The position numbers were made by a program, and so were the translations under genes. From JBKBIP01 sp046297495 (GTDB lineage: Bacteria; Planctomycetota; Planctomycetia; Gemmatales; Gemmataceae), in NCBI GenBank assembly GCA_046297495.1, contig JBKBIP010000052.1, positions 1 to 21,952 on the forward strand: a DNA stretch of 21,952 nt, read 5' to 3'. How positions within the stretch are numbered: the first letter of the stretch is position 1; the number at the start of each line of letters is the position of its first letter. This document shows positions 14,363-21,419 of the stretch, piece by piece. The notes beneath the pieces are model-generated. The model was not told where the DNA came from. It did not search any database and saw only the letters and a list, made by a program, of their open reading frames with translations.

Positions 14363-14860
14363 ATGCGTTACACGTATCTAGACACGCCCATCGGGAAATT
14401 ATTGATCGCGGGGGACGACGCGGGGCTGCGGCGCATCGCCTTTGACAGCGCCGCGCCGGAAGCCGGCTGGCAGCTCGATCCCGGCGCCTTCGTCGAGACC
14501 ACGCGGCAGCTTCACGAGTATTTCGCCCGCCGACGTCAAACCTTCGACCTTCCCCTTGCCCCCGAAGGGACGGCGTTTCAACGCGCGGTTTGGGAAATCG
14601 TGCGGCGCATCGCTTATGGCCAACGGGCGACCTACGGCGACTTGGCCGGCCAGCTCGACAAACCAGGAGCGGCGCGGGCCGTGGGAGCCGCCAACGCCTG
14701 CAATCCTCTCCCCATCGTGATTCCCTGTCATCGGGTCGTGGGGAGCGGCGGCGCGTTGACTGGATACGCCGGTGGTCTGGAGATCAAACGCCAGCTGCTC
14801 CAGCTGGAACAAAGTGAGCCACCCGACCATGCCGCACCATCCAGCCGAGCTTCCGCTTGA
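14363..14860 (+). CDS. ogt: Methylated-DNA-[protein]-cysteine S-methyltransferase
   Basis: 165 residues from ATG 14363 (GGAAAGAG 8 nt upstream). It accepts the methyl group from O6-methylguanine onto its own cysteine, a single-use DNA repair reaction. The active-site motif 'IPCHRVVGSGG' carries C122. The preceding helix-turn-helix with the arginine finger region is 'YGQRATYGDLAGQLDK' and 'GAARAVGAANACNPLP' (105-117), and 'GYAGGLEIKRQLLQLE' closes the C-domain. The short N-terminal domain (1-65) is like Ogt; there is no Ada regulatory domain. It lies between DUF1800 and DUF1501 on the same strand, an unusual position for a repair gene. The gene symbol is by class, not by ortholog proof. Confidence 0.93.
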   Translation: MRYTYLDTPIGKLLIAGDDAGLRRIAFDSAAPEAGWQLDPGAFVETTRQLHEYFARRRQTFDLPLAPEGTAFQRAVWEIVRRIAYGQRATYGDLAGQLDKPGAARAVGAANACNPLPIVIPCHRVVGSGGALTGYAGGLEIKRQLLQLEQSEPPDHAAPSSRASA

Positions 14861-14922
14861 GGCAGAGGGCGGAAGTTAGAAGTCAGAGAGAGCAGAGAAC
14901 CTGGAATCATCCTGAACCAGCA

Positions 14923-14939
14923 ACGCTTCGCGGAAGCGT
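14923..14939. other. Small hairpin between the alkyltransferase and DUF1501 genes
   Basis: ACGCTTC (14923-14929), loop GCG, GAAGCGT (14933-14939). A 7-bp perfect stem, 34 bp before the DUF1501 ATG. It has no T tract, so it is not a clear terminator; it would lie in the DUF1501 leader. Confidence 0.3.
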
Positions 14940-14972
14940 CGCTTCACTCCCATTCATGAGGAGACATGCCCC

Positions 14973-16310
14973 ATGTTGAATCGCCGACAGTTTTTGTCGC
15001 GGAGCCTGAAAGCCTCGTCGCTGGTGGCTCTGGCGCCCGCCGTCCCCCAGTTCTTGCTCAACACCGCCGCCGCCGCCGAGCCAGGGAGAGACAACATCCT
15101 TGTCGTCATCGAGTTGACCGGCGGCAACGACGGCTTGAACACAGTCATTCCCTACGGCGACGACTTGTACCACAAGTACCGCCCCACCCTGCGCTACACC
15201 AAGGATCAGGTAGTCAAGATCGATGATTACCTCGGCTTGCATCCCGCCTTGCGTCCGCTGGAGTTCTTGCTCGGCAACGGCCAGCTGGCCATCGTGCAGG
15301 GAATCGGCTATCCCAATCCCAACCGCTCTCACTTCGAGTCGATGGACATTTGGCAGTCGGCGGAAGTGGGCCGTAAGCTGTCCGGCACCGGCTGGCTGGC
15401 GCGTGGTGTCGCCGAGCTGCAAGACAAGGACGGCAACATCCCCATCATGCACCTGGGGCCGGAGAACCTGCCCTTGGCCTTGCGCGGCGCCGCCAGCGGT
15501 GTCGTCAGCATCAATGACAAGAAACCGTTCCGCCTACGGCTGGACAAACACGACCGCCTCGACCGTAATGATGCCATCAAATTTGACGAGCCTGTGAAAC
15601 CTGTCGAAGTTTCCCCAGAGGCTCCCGTGGATGAGGCCGCCAAGCGACGCCAAAAGCGCTTGCAATTGATGCGCGCCCTGGCCCCAGCGCCGCAGGAGGA
15701 AGACCCCAACGATCTGCTCGCCTTCGTCCAGCGCCGCCAGATTCAAACCTTTGACACCTTGAGCAAGCTGGAAGAGCTGTTGCCACAGACGGAAAGCAAT
15801 CGCTTCCGGCGCTTCTTCAACCGGGGAGATTTGGCCGACAAGTTGGACTTGGTGGCCGAGCTGATCAATCGCGGCTTCGGCGGTCGGGTCTATTACGTGA
15901 CGCTGGACGGCTTCGACACCCACTCCAGCCAAGCGGAGACGCACCGCGACTTGCTGGAGAAACTGGCCCGGGGCATCTCCGAGTTTTACGACCGGCTCAA
16001 CGGCAACGGCCAGAGCCAGCGCGTCGTCACCATGACCTTCTCGGAATTTGGCCGGCGCGTCGATGAGAATGGCAGTCAAGGAACTGACCACGGCGCCGCC
16101 TCGTGCCTGTTCGTGGCTGGCCCGGCGGTCAAAGGCGGCCCCATCGGCAAACACCCCAGTCTGAGCGACTTGGGGGATGGCGACTTGAAGTATCACACTG
16201 ACTTCCGCCGCCTATACGCCACCTTACTCGACCAGTGGCTCGGCTGTGACAGCCAAGCCATCCTGGGCGGCCAATTCGAGCATTTGGAATTGCTCAAGGT
16301 GAAGAGTTAA
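14973..16310 (+). CDS. DUF1501 family exported protein
   Basis: 445 residues. The N-terminus 'LNRRQFLSRSLKASSLVALA' is a twin-arginine-type signal, with a probable cleavage near 'TAAAAEP' (31-37). DUF1501 landmarks: 'VVIELTGGNDGLNTVIPYGD' (44-63), 'LGLHPALRPLEFL', 'GYPNPNRSHFESMDIWQ', 'YYVTLDGFDTHSSQAETH', 'TMTFSEFGRRVDENGSQGTD' and 'HGAASCLFVAGPAVKGG'. The family is distantly related to the alkaline phosphatase/sulfatase superfamily, but its substrate is not known. It is the usual partner of DUF1800, and both are probably in one transcription unit with the alkyltransferase. GAGGAGACATGCCCC before the ATG gives a good ribosome site (GAGGAG, 9-nt spacing). Confidence 0.93.
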   Translation: MLNRRQFLSRSLKASSLVALAPAVPQFLLNTAAAAEPGRDNILVVIELTGGNDGLNTVIPYGDDLYHKYRPTLRYTKDQVVKIDDYLGLHPALRPLEFLLGNGQLAIVQGIGYPNPNRSHFESMDIWQSAEVGRKLSGTGWLARGVAELQDKDGNIPIMHLGPENLPLALRGAASGVVSINDKKPFRLRLDKHDRLDRNDAIKFDEPVKPVEVSPEAPVDEAAKRRQKRLQLMRALAPAPQEEDPNDLLAFVQRRQIQTFDTLSKLEELLPQTESNRFRRFFNRGDLADKLDLVAELINRGFGGRVYYVTLDGFDTHSSQAETHRDLLEKLARGISEFYDRLNGNGQSQRVVTMTFSEFGRRVDENGSQGTDHGAASCLFVAGPAVKGGPIGKHPSLSDLGDGDLKYHTDFRRLYATLLDQWLGCDSQAILGGQFEHLELLKVKS

Positions 16311-16371
16311 TCGACGTTCCTCTCCTCGTTGAGAACGCGCGATCCAGAACATCCTAATTTGGTTTCACCGC

Positions 16372-16419
16372 GCTTCATCGTTTCGCGCATCGGATCACCC
16401 CAACGCGAAACGATGAAGC
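16372..16419. terminator. Bidirectional hairpin between DUF1501 and the oxidoreductase gene
   Basis: A perfect 16-bp inverted repeat, GCTTCATCGTTTCGCG (16372-16387) and CGCGAAACGATGAAGC (16404-16419), with a 16-nt loop. It lies between two convergent genes, 12 bp from the oxidoreductase stop. There is no long T tract on either side, so termination efficiency is uncertain. Confidence 0.6.
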
Positions 16420-16430
16420 CATCATCTCAG

Positions 16431-17465
16431 TCACACCTTCCGCGCCTGTCCGGTTCGGGCGGCGTCATAAGCGGCGAAGATGGTCCTCAACACGCGCAGG
16501 CTATCAGCAGTGGTGATCGGCGTCTCCTGCAAACCGGCACAGGCGCGGACGGCGGCCCGCACGAACGGGGTGTAGCCGCGCTGGCCTTTGGGATATGCAA
16601 AGCGTTGCACCTGGGGGTTGGGGTTGTCCTTGGCGCTGTACCATTCCAAGGGCAGGTCTTCGGTGGCCTGGAGCTTGAGCCAACCGTGTTCGCCCCAGAT
16701 TTGGAGGTGGGAATGATACCCCTTGTCCAGATAATAGCCGGACAACATGGTGCCGACGATACCGGAATCGAAGCGCAGGGCCACGGCGGCGGAATCTTCG
16801 ATGTCCACCGGCTGTCCGCCGACGTTGGCGGTGAAGGCGGCGACCTCGGCCACCGACAAGCCCGTGAGATACATCGCCAGGTCCAGCCAGTGAATTCCCA
16901 GCCAGATCAGATGTCCGCCGCCGGCCCGTTCCTTGCTGGCGAACCAGGACTTTTGATAATCCGGCCGGCGCAAGCGCGTCTGATCGGCCACCAGGAAGAT
17001 ATTGGCGGCGTGGATGTTGCCGAGCTTCCCCTCTTGGATCAACCGGCGGGCTTCCTGGACGGGCGCATGAACCCGGTTGGCCAAGGCCAGCATCAGGTAG
17101 CGATGTTTCATCTCGGCCTTGCGGGCCAGCTTCTCGAAGTCGGCCACGCGCACGCAGGCTGGTTTTTCGGCGAAGACATGGCAACCCGCCTCCAGCGCGG
17201 CATCGATGGCCGGCGGCGCCTGTGCCGCTTCCATGCTCACCAAGGCCAGCTGTGGTTTCTCTTGGCGCAGCATCGTGTCGGTGTCCGGATAGACTTTCGT
17301 CAGTTTGTCTTTTAGCCCCTTCTCGGCCCGCTGCACGGTCTGGCCGCTGGGATCGGCCAGCACCACTTCCGCCGCCTCTTCCGTCTGCGCCAGAGCGGTG
17401 AAATAGGCTTCGAGATGCGCCCCTTGGGCGTGCGTGACGACTCCCACCTTGATGGTCTTTGGCAT
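16431..17465 (-). CDS. Gfo/Idh/MocA family oxidoreductase
   Basis: 344 residues from ATG 17465; a longer frame to 17600 overlaps the divergent promoter region and is not expected. The N-terminal Rossmann domain shows 'IKVGVVTHAQGAHLEAYFTA' (5-24), 'VVLADPSGQTVQRAE' (34-48) and the catalytic-region 'AGCHVFAEKPACV' (93-105) with the conserved E-K-P lysine K101. The C-terminal domain has 'GGGHLIWLGIHWLDLAMYL' (182-200), with H192 and D195 in the usual catalytic positions. It should oxidise or reduce a sugar or polyol derivative with NAD(P); the substrate is not readable. The dinucleotide loop is degenerate (T-H-A-Q-G-A-H instead of G-x-G-x-x-G). No signal peptide, so cytoplasmic. It is divergent from the MFS transporter gene, suggesting shared control. 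Confidence 0.92.
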   Translation of the reverse strand: MPKTIKVGVVTHAQGAHLEAYFTALAQTEEAAEVVLADPSGQTVQRAEKGLKDKLTKVYPDTDTMLRQEKPQLALVSMEAAQAPPAIDAALEAGCHVFAEKPACVRVADFEKLARKAEMKHRYLMLALANRVHAPVQEARRLIQEGKLGNIHAANIFLVADQTRLRRPDYQKSWFASKERAGGGHLIWLGIHWLDLAMYLTGLSVAEVAAFTANVGGQPVDIEDSAAVALRFDSGIVGTMLSGYYLDKGYHSHLQIWGEHGWLKLQATEDLPLEWYSAKDNPNPQVQRFAYPKGQRGYTPFVRAAVRACAGLQETPITTADSLRVLRTIFAAYDAARTGQARKV

Positions 17466-17523
17466 GATGAACGACTCCGTGACAAGGAATGCGGTTTCAC
17501 TTCGGGGCAGTGTGAGAAGGTGC

Positions 17524-17552
17524 ATTGTAATGCTTGACTGGAGCGCGCACAA
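17524..17552 (-). promoter_or_regulatory. Possible promoter of the oxidoreductase gene
   Basis: Minus strand: TTGTGC at 17552-17547, a 17-bp spacer, TACAAT at 17529-17524 (five of six). It would give a leader of about 50 nt. The -35 is weak. It lies in the 152-bp space shared with the divergent MFS gene. Confidence 0.35.
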
Positions 17553-17617
17553 TTCGTTGGGTAAAGTGGTTTTTCGTTCCCTCAACAGCGAAGGAAACAC
17601 CGATAGTAGGATTCTTC

Positions 17618-19135
17618 ATGACATTGTCATGGCTTTCCCCGACATTGCCGTTGGCCGAACGCACGCGGCGGCGCGTGTCGCTGTATCTGATTCCATATCT
17701 CTTTTTCCTGTACGTGTTGTCGTATCTGGATCGGACCAATGTGGCCGTGGCCGCGCTCGGCATGATGGCCCCCGAGTCCGAAGGGGGCATGGGCTTTGAT
17801 CGGGCCATCATCGGCTTTGGCGCGGGGATGTTCTTTTGGGGATATTGGATTCTGGAAATTCCCAGCAGCCTCAGCGTGTTGAAATGGGGAGCGCGTTGGG
17901 TCTTCGTGCGCATCCTGGTCTTGTGGGGTTTGTCCTGTGCCTTGATCGGTGTCATCGGTATGCCGTTCGCCACGAGCCTGTTCGCTTGGCTGCCAGTGAT
18001 CCCCGAAGACGCCGCCGTCATTTCCACTCTCGATCGCGGCACGGACTTGGCTTTTGGTTGGCTCGCGCGGTTATGGAACTACACTGACCCCCTGACTTGG
18101 TTTCAAGACCTGGCAAGATTTTTCAATCAACTTCCGTATGATCCCATCAATCAATTTTACTTCTTTCGCTTCATGCTCGGTTTTTTCGAGGGGGGCTTCT
18201 TCCCTTCGGTGATCGTGTATTTGTCGCTGTGGTTCCGGGCACAGGATCGGGCCAAGGCGATTGCCAGCTTCATGGCGGCGATTCCATTATCGAGCTTGGT
18301 GGGCGCGCCGCTGTCAGGATTGCTCTTGGGTGTACACTGGTTCGGTCTGCCAGGGTGGCGCTGGATTTTCATCTTGCAGGGGATTGTGCCGATGCTGGCG
18401 GGGTTCGCCACGCTGTTCTTCTTGCCCGACCGGCCGGAAAAGGCCGCTTGGCTGCCGCCAGCGGAACGCGACTGGCTTGTCGGCGAATTACAGCAAGGCC
18501 AGGCAAACCCGCGCCAGCCGCATCACTGGCTGTGGCTGCGTCATGTTGGCGTCGTGGCGCTGCTGACCACGGCCTATTTTTGCTATCTTATGGTCATTTA
18601 TGGCTTGGGCATGTTCATGCCGGACATCATCAAGTCACAAGCCCATGTATCCAATTTTTGGGCCAGCATCTTGACCGCGTTGCCGTACTTGATGGCTTTG
18701 CTAGGAATTTTAATCAACGGCTGGCACTCGGACCGCACCGGCGAGCGCATCTGGCACGCGGCTGTTCCGCTGTTGTGTCTTAGCGGTGGCATCGCATTGA
18801 CGGCCCTGTTCGATGGTTACGGTTGGTTGACGGTGGCGCTGACGATATTCCTGGTGGGGACGTTTTTGTTCGCCACGCTGCCCGCCTATTGGCCGTTGCC
18901 GTCGCTGTGGCTGGGGGCGCTGGCGGCGGCGTCCGCGACGGGCTTCATCAACATGATCGGCAACCTCGGCGGTTTCGCGGGGCCGGCCCTGGTGGGTAAG
19001 AGTGCCACCGGCATGACCACCTTCGCCCCCGCCTTGTTCAAGCTGGCTCCGTTGCCGGCCATCGCGGCGGTGATCATTCTTCTGGTGGGACTGAGCCGGC
19101 GCCAACGACTGCCGTCCCTGAAGGAACGTGGGTGA
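17618..19135 (+). CDS. MFS transporter (anion:cation symporter-like)
   Basis: 505 residues from ATG 17618, with TAGG 8 nt upstream. It is an inner-membrane transporter with about 12 hydrophobic segments. 'YLIPYLFFLYVLSYLDRTNV' (23-42) is the characteristic first helix with the D-R-x-N motif of the ACS family (tartrate, glucarate and hexuronate carriers). 'FFRFMLGFFEGGFFPSVIVY' (182-201) corresponds to the fourth helix and 'WFRAQDRAKAIASFMAAIPL' (205-224) to the following loop and helix. Between helices 3 and 4 (about 115-178) there is an extra stretch of some 55-60 residues, mostly polar or amphipathic, not usual in this family. Next to the oxidoreductase and the DUF6807 gene it probably imports a sugar acid or similar anion; the substrate is inferred only. 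Confidence 0.9.
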   Translation: MTLSWLSPTLPLAERTRRRVSLYLIPYLFFLYVLSYLDRTNVAVAALGMMAPESEGGMGFDRAIIGFGAGMFFWGYWILEIPSSLSVLKWGARWVFVRILVLWGLSCALIGVIGMPFATSLFAWLPVIPEDAAVISTLDRGTDLAFGWLARLWNYTDPLTWFQDLARFFNQLPYDPINQFYFFRFMLGFFEGGFFPSVIVYLSLWFRAQDRAKAIASFMAAIPLSSLVGAPLSGLLLGVHWFGLPGWRWIFILQGIVPMLAGFATLFFLPDRPEKAAWLPPAERDWLVGELQQGQANPRQPHHWLWLRHVGVVALLTTAYFCYLMVIYGLGMFMPDIIKSQAHVSNFWASILTALPYLMALLGILINGWHSDRTGERIWHAAVPLLCLSGGIALTALFDGYGWLTVALTIFLVGTFLFATLPAYWPLPSLWLGALAAASATGFINMIGNLGGFAGPALVGKSATGMTTFAPALFKLAPLPAIAAVIILLVGLSRRQRLPSLKERG

Positions 19136-19430
19136 AGCAGCCTTGATTGCGTTGGTAGAGCACCTGTTCCGTCGGCGCGGCTAGGCGGTGAGCCATACCC
19201 AACCATATACTGAGAAGGAAGTGATTCTGACGTTACCGCATCGCGCCGGCACGGCGGGTGGTTTCATGCTTCCCTCCTCTACCTTGACGTGAACGCGGCA
19301 GTAACGGCAGAGTGACTTGAGGTTTATTGCCCATGAATACCTTCGGGACATGGGGTTCGCGGAAGTGAATACCCCTTCCAGAGCACCGCAATTGGGAAAC
19401 ATCTATCAATCATTCTTTGCGAGACATACC
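19136..19430. other. Intergenic region between the MFS and DUF6807 genes
   Basis: About 295 bp with no convincing gene. It has a TTGACG at about 19284 that could be a -35 box, but no good -10 at the right distance. A short stretch at 19317-19380 reads like the 'MGFAEVNTP' of class II tRNA synthetases, but is too short to support. Confidence 0.4.
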
Positions 19431-20684
19431 ATGAAACGCTGGCATTGGACGATCGTGGTCGCGGCGGGTCTGCTGGCTGGCGGCGCGCAGGCGGCGACCA
19501 AGACGTATGAGCTGACCATCACGGGCACCAAGGAAGAGCAGCGGCACGTGCCGGTGCGCGTGCCGCTGGCGGTGCCGCCGGAGCTGGCCGCGGCGCGTTC
19601 CGTGCAAGTGCGCGTCGATGGCCAAACCATCGACGGCCAATTGACCGCGCCCAGCCTGCTCGCCCAGCCGGTGCCGACCCCGGGGGACGCGGTGGCGCGC
19701 GAGCTGCACTTCATCCTGCCCCATATCAAGGCGGGGCAGACATTGGCCGCCTCGGCGACGCTGGCCACGGAGCCGTCGAGCAAGGCCGTCGCCTTCCGCT
19801 GGCACGACACGCCGGGAAAGTTCACGGAGCTACGTTTCGGTGATCGGCCCGTCTTACGCTACCTGTATCAGCCTCTCGACGACTCCAGTAAGGAAAGCCG
19901 GGAGCAAACGTATAAAGTCTTTCATCATGTCTTTGATCCCTCTGGGGCGCGCCTCGTCACCAAAGGGGCGGGGGGGCAGTACACGCACCATCGCGGCCTG
20001 TTCTATGGCTTCAATCGCGTCACCTACGGCGACGGCAAGAAGTGCGACGTCTGGCACTGTGGCGGCGACGCGCATCAGTCGCACCAGAAATTTCTCAGCG
20101 ACGAGGAAGGACCCGTGCTGGGCCGGCATCGGTTGGCCATTCATTGGCACGGCGTCGGCAAGGAAGTGTTCGCCGAGGAAGAACGGGAGCTGACGGCATA
20201 CCATGTTCCTGGCGGCATCCTGATCGAATTTGCCTCCCGACTGAAGCCGGTGATAAGCCCGGTGCATCTCGACGGTGATCCGCAGCACGCCGGCTTCCAT
20301 TTCCGGGCGGACAACGAAGTCGCCAGCAAGACGAACAAGCAAACCATCTACATCCGCCCCACCGGCGCTGATAAACCGGGGGCCACGCGCAACTGGCCGC
20401 AGTTCAAGGACCATGTCAATCTGCCGTGGAATGCCATGAGCTTCGTGCTTGGCGACCAGCGCTACACCGTTTGCTATCTCGACCGCCCCGACAATCCCAA
20501 GGAGGCCCGCTTCAGCGAGCGCGACTACGGCCGCCTTGGTTCCTACTTCGTTCATGAGCTGACGGAACAAAAGCCCTTGGACGTGAACTATCGCGTCTGG
20601 TTGCAAGAAGGGCAAATGGATGTCCCGGAGGTAGCGGCTCATAGCGCCCGTTTCGTGCAGCCGCCGCGCGTGACCGTGAAATAG
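19431..20684 (+). CDS. DUF6807 (PmoA-like) family exported protein
   Basis: 417 residues from ATG 19431; upstream extension of the frame is not supported. There is a signal peptide at 1-21 ('WTIVVAAGLLAGGAQA'). The mature protein has the family's 'YTHHRGLFYGFNRVTYGDGK' (184-203) followed by 'DVWHCGGDAHQSHQ' (206-219), both rich in histidine, and C-terminal blocks 'NLPWNAMSFVLGDQRYTVCY' and 'RFSERDYGRLGSYF'. The name PmoA in annotation does not mean methane monooxygenase here. In planctomycetes these proteins often accompany Gfo/Idh/MocA enzymes, and I infer a periplasmic role in processing carbohydrate-like substrates. It precedes a strong hairpin shared with the convergent Uma2 gene. Confidence 0.88.
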   Translation: MKRWHWTIVVAAGLLAGGAQAATKTYELTITGTKEEQRHVPVRVPLAVPPELAAARSVQVRVDGQTIDGQLTAPSLLAQPVPTPGDAVARELHFILPHIKAGQTLAASATLATEPSSKAVAFRWHDTPGKFTELRFGDRPVLRYLYQPLDDSSKESREQTYKVFHHVFDPSGARLVTKGAGGQYTHHRGLFYGFNRVTYGDGKKCDVWHCGGDAHQSHQKFLSDEEGPVLGRHRLAIHWHGVGKEVFAEEERELTAYHVPGGILIEFASRLKPVISPVHLDGDPQHAGFHFRADNEVASKTNKQTIYIRPTGADKPGATRNWPQFKDHVNLPWNAMSFVLGDQRYTVCYLDRPDNPKEARFSERDYGRLGSYFVHELTEQKPLDVNYRVWLQEGQMDVPEVAAHSARFVQPPRVTVK

Positions 20685-20694
20685 CATCGAGGCT

Positions 20695-20738
20695 AGCAAA
20701 AGGGACCGGCAAGCGAAAACGCGCCGGTCCCTCTTGCT
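20695..20738. terminator. Bidirectional terminator hairpin between DUF6807 and Uma2 genes
   Basis: Stem AGCAA-AGGGACCGGC (20695-20710) with GCCGGTCCCT-TTGCT (20723-20738), one mismatch. It encloses an inner GCG-AAAA-CGC mini-hairpin. It is placed 10 bp after the DUF6807 stop and 5 bp before the Uma2 stop, so it can serve both converging transcripts. Confidence 0.75.
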
Positions 20739-20743
20739 GGCCA

Positions 20744-21415
20744 TCACTCCCGTCGCTCGCTGGCGTGCCGATCCAGCTCGGCGAACAGGTCGCGCAGCGA
20801 CAGCGTGAAGCCCGGCAGCACCTCTCCGCCTTCCAGATTCGCGCTTTCATCCAAAGTCACGAATCGTTCTGGTTCGGAATAGACGGCCACCGTGCGGGCG
20901 TTGGGATCGACAATCCACACGACGCGCACCCCTGCCGCGAAATATTCGCGACGCTTGCGGGCCATCTCGGCGGGCGTGTTGCCGGCGCTGAGCACTTCGA
21001 CGGCCAAATCGGGGACCAGGTCGGCGATGGGTTCTTCGGGGATCCGACCTTCGGGAATACGTTCCCAAGAAACGAAAGCAACGTCTGGGATACGTGTCAG
21101 TCCCGGAAATAGGCGAACGATGCCATCCGCCCCCGATACCAGTCCGAGATTCCGCTCCAGGACGAACGCGCGCAACATACTCCCCAGAGCAAGCGCCAGC
21201 AACGATTCGCGGAAGCCCATTGCTTTCTCCACTAGGGCGCCGTCCACCAATTCGTAGAGGTTCTTGCCGTCGTGCAGCTGAGCCAATAAGTCCTCTTCGG
21301 TGGCCAGGCCGGGAGCGGGGCGGGCGCGGATGCGGCACAGCGGGATGTTGCCGAGCCGTGCCACCAGATCGGCCAACGTTTCCGTGGTGGGGGGAGAAGC
21401 GAGAGTCGATGCCAT
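20744..21415 (-). CDS. Uma2 family putative endonuclease, copy A
   Basis: 223 residues from ATG 21415. The PD-(D/E)XK-like core is visible: E56 in 'YELVDGALVEKAMGF', then 'TRIPDVAFVSWERIP' with D111, and 'PDLAVEVLSAGNTPAEM' with E140, followed by 'KRREYFAAGVRVVWIVDP'. The family has a restriction-endonuclease fold; its physiological role is not known. I chose 21415 because GGAGG sits 8 nt upstream, inside the end of the preceding gene. The first gene of the pair stops 4 bp before this start, so they are cotranscribed. N-terminal residues 1-40 are not shared with anything visible in copy B, whose N-terminus is cut off. Confidence 0.92.
   Translation of the reverse strand: MASTLASPPTTETLADLVARLGNIPLCRIRARPAPGLATEEDLLAQLHDGKNLYELVDGALVEKAMGFRESLLALALGSMLRAFVLERNLGLVSGADGIVRLFPGLTRIPDVAFVSWERIPEGRIPEEPIADLVPDLAVEVLSAGNTPAEMARKRREYFAAGVRVVWIVDPNARTVAVYSEPERFVTLDESANLEGGEVLPGFTLSLRDLFAELDRHASERRE
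20759..21024. repeat. 266-bp direct repeat, copy in Uma2 A
   Basis: Matches 21441-21706 at a constant offset of 682 bp with a single difference (C at 21005, T at 21687, a silent change). It covers the C-terminal 40 percent of the gene. Confidence 0.95.
21194..21270. repeat. 77-bp direct repeat, copy in Uma2 A
   Basis: Identical to 21876-21952 at the same 682-bp offset; the match reaches the window edge and may be longer. It encodes the 'GKNLYELVDGALVEKAMGF' region. Confidence 0.9.
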
Positions 21416-21419
21416 GTCA

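Noticed and set aside
16329..17315. A 328-codon plus-strand frame opposite the oxidoreductase gene
   Set aside because: Antisense shadow; the minus-strand product has clear family motifs and the plus-strand one has none.
19317..19430. Short stretch resembling a class II aminoacyl-tRNA synthetase motif ahead of the DUF6807 gene
   Set aside because: Only about 20 residues, with an in-frame stop just upstream and no further domain; probably chance.
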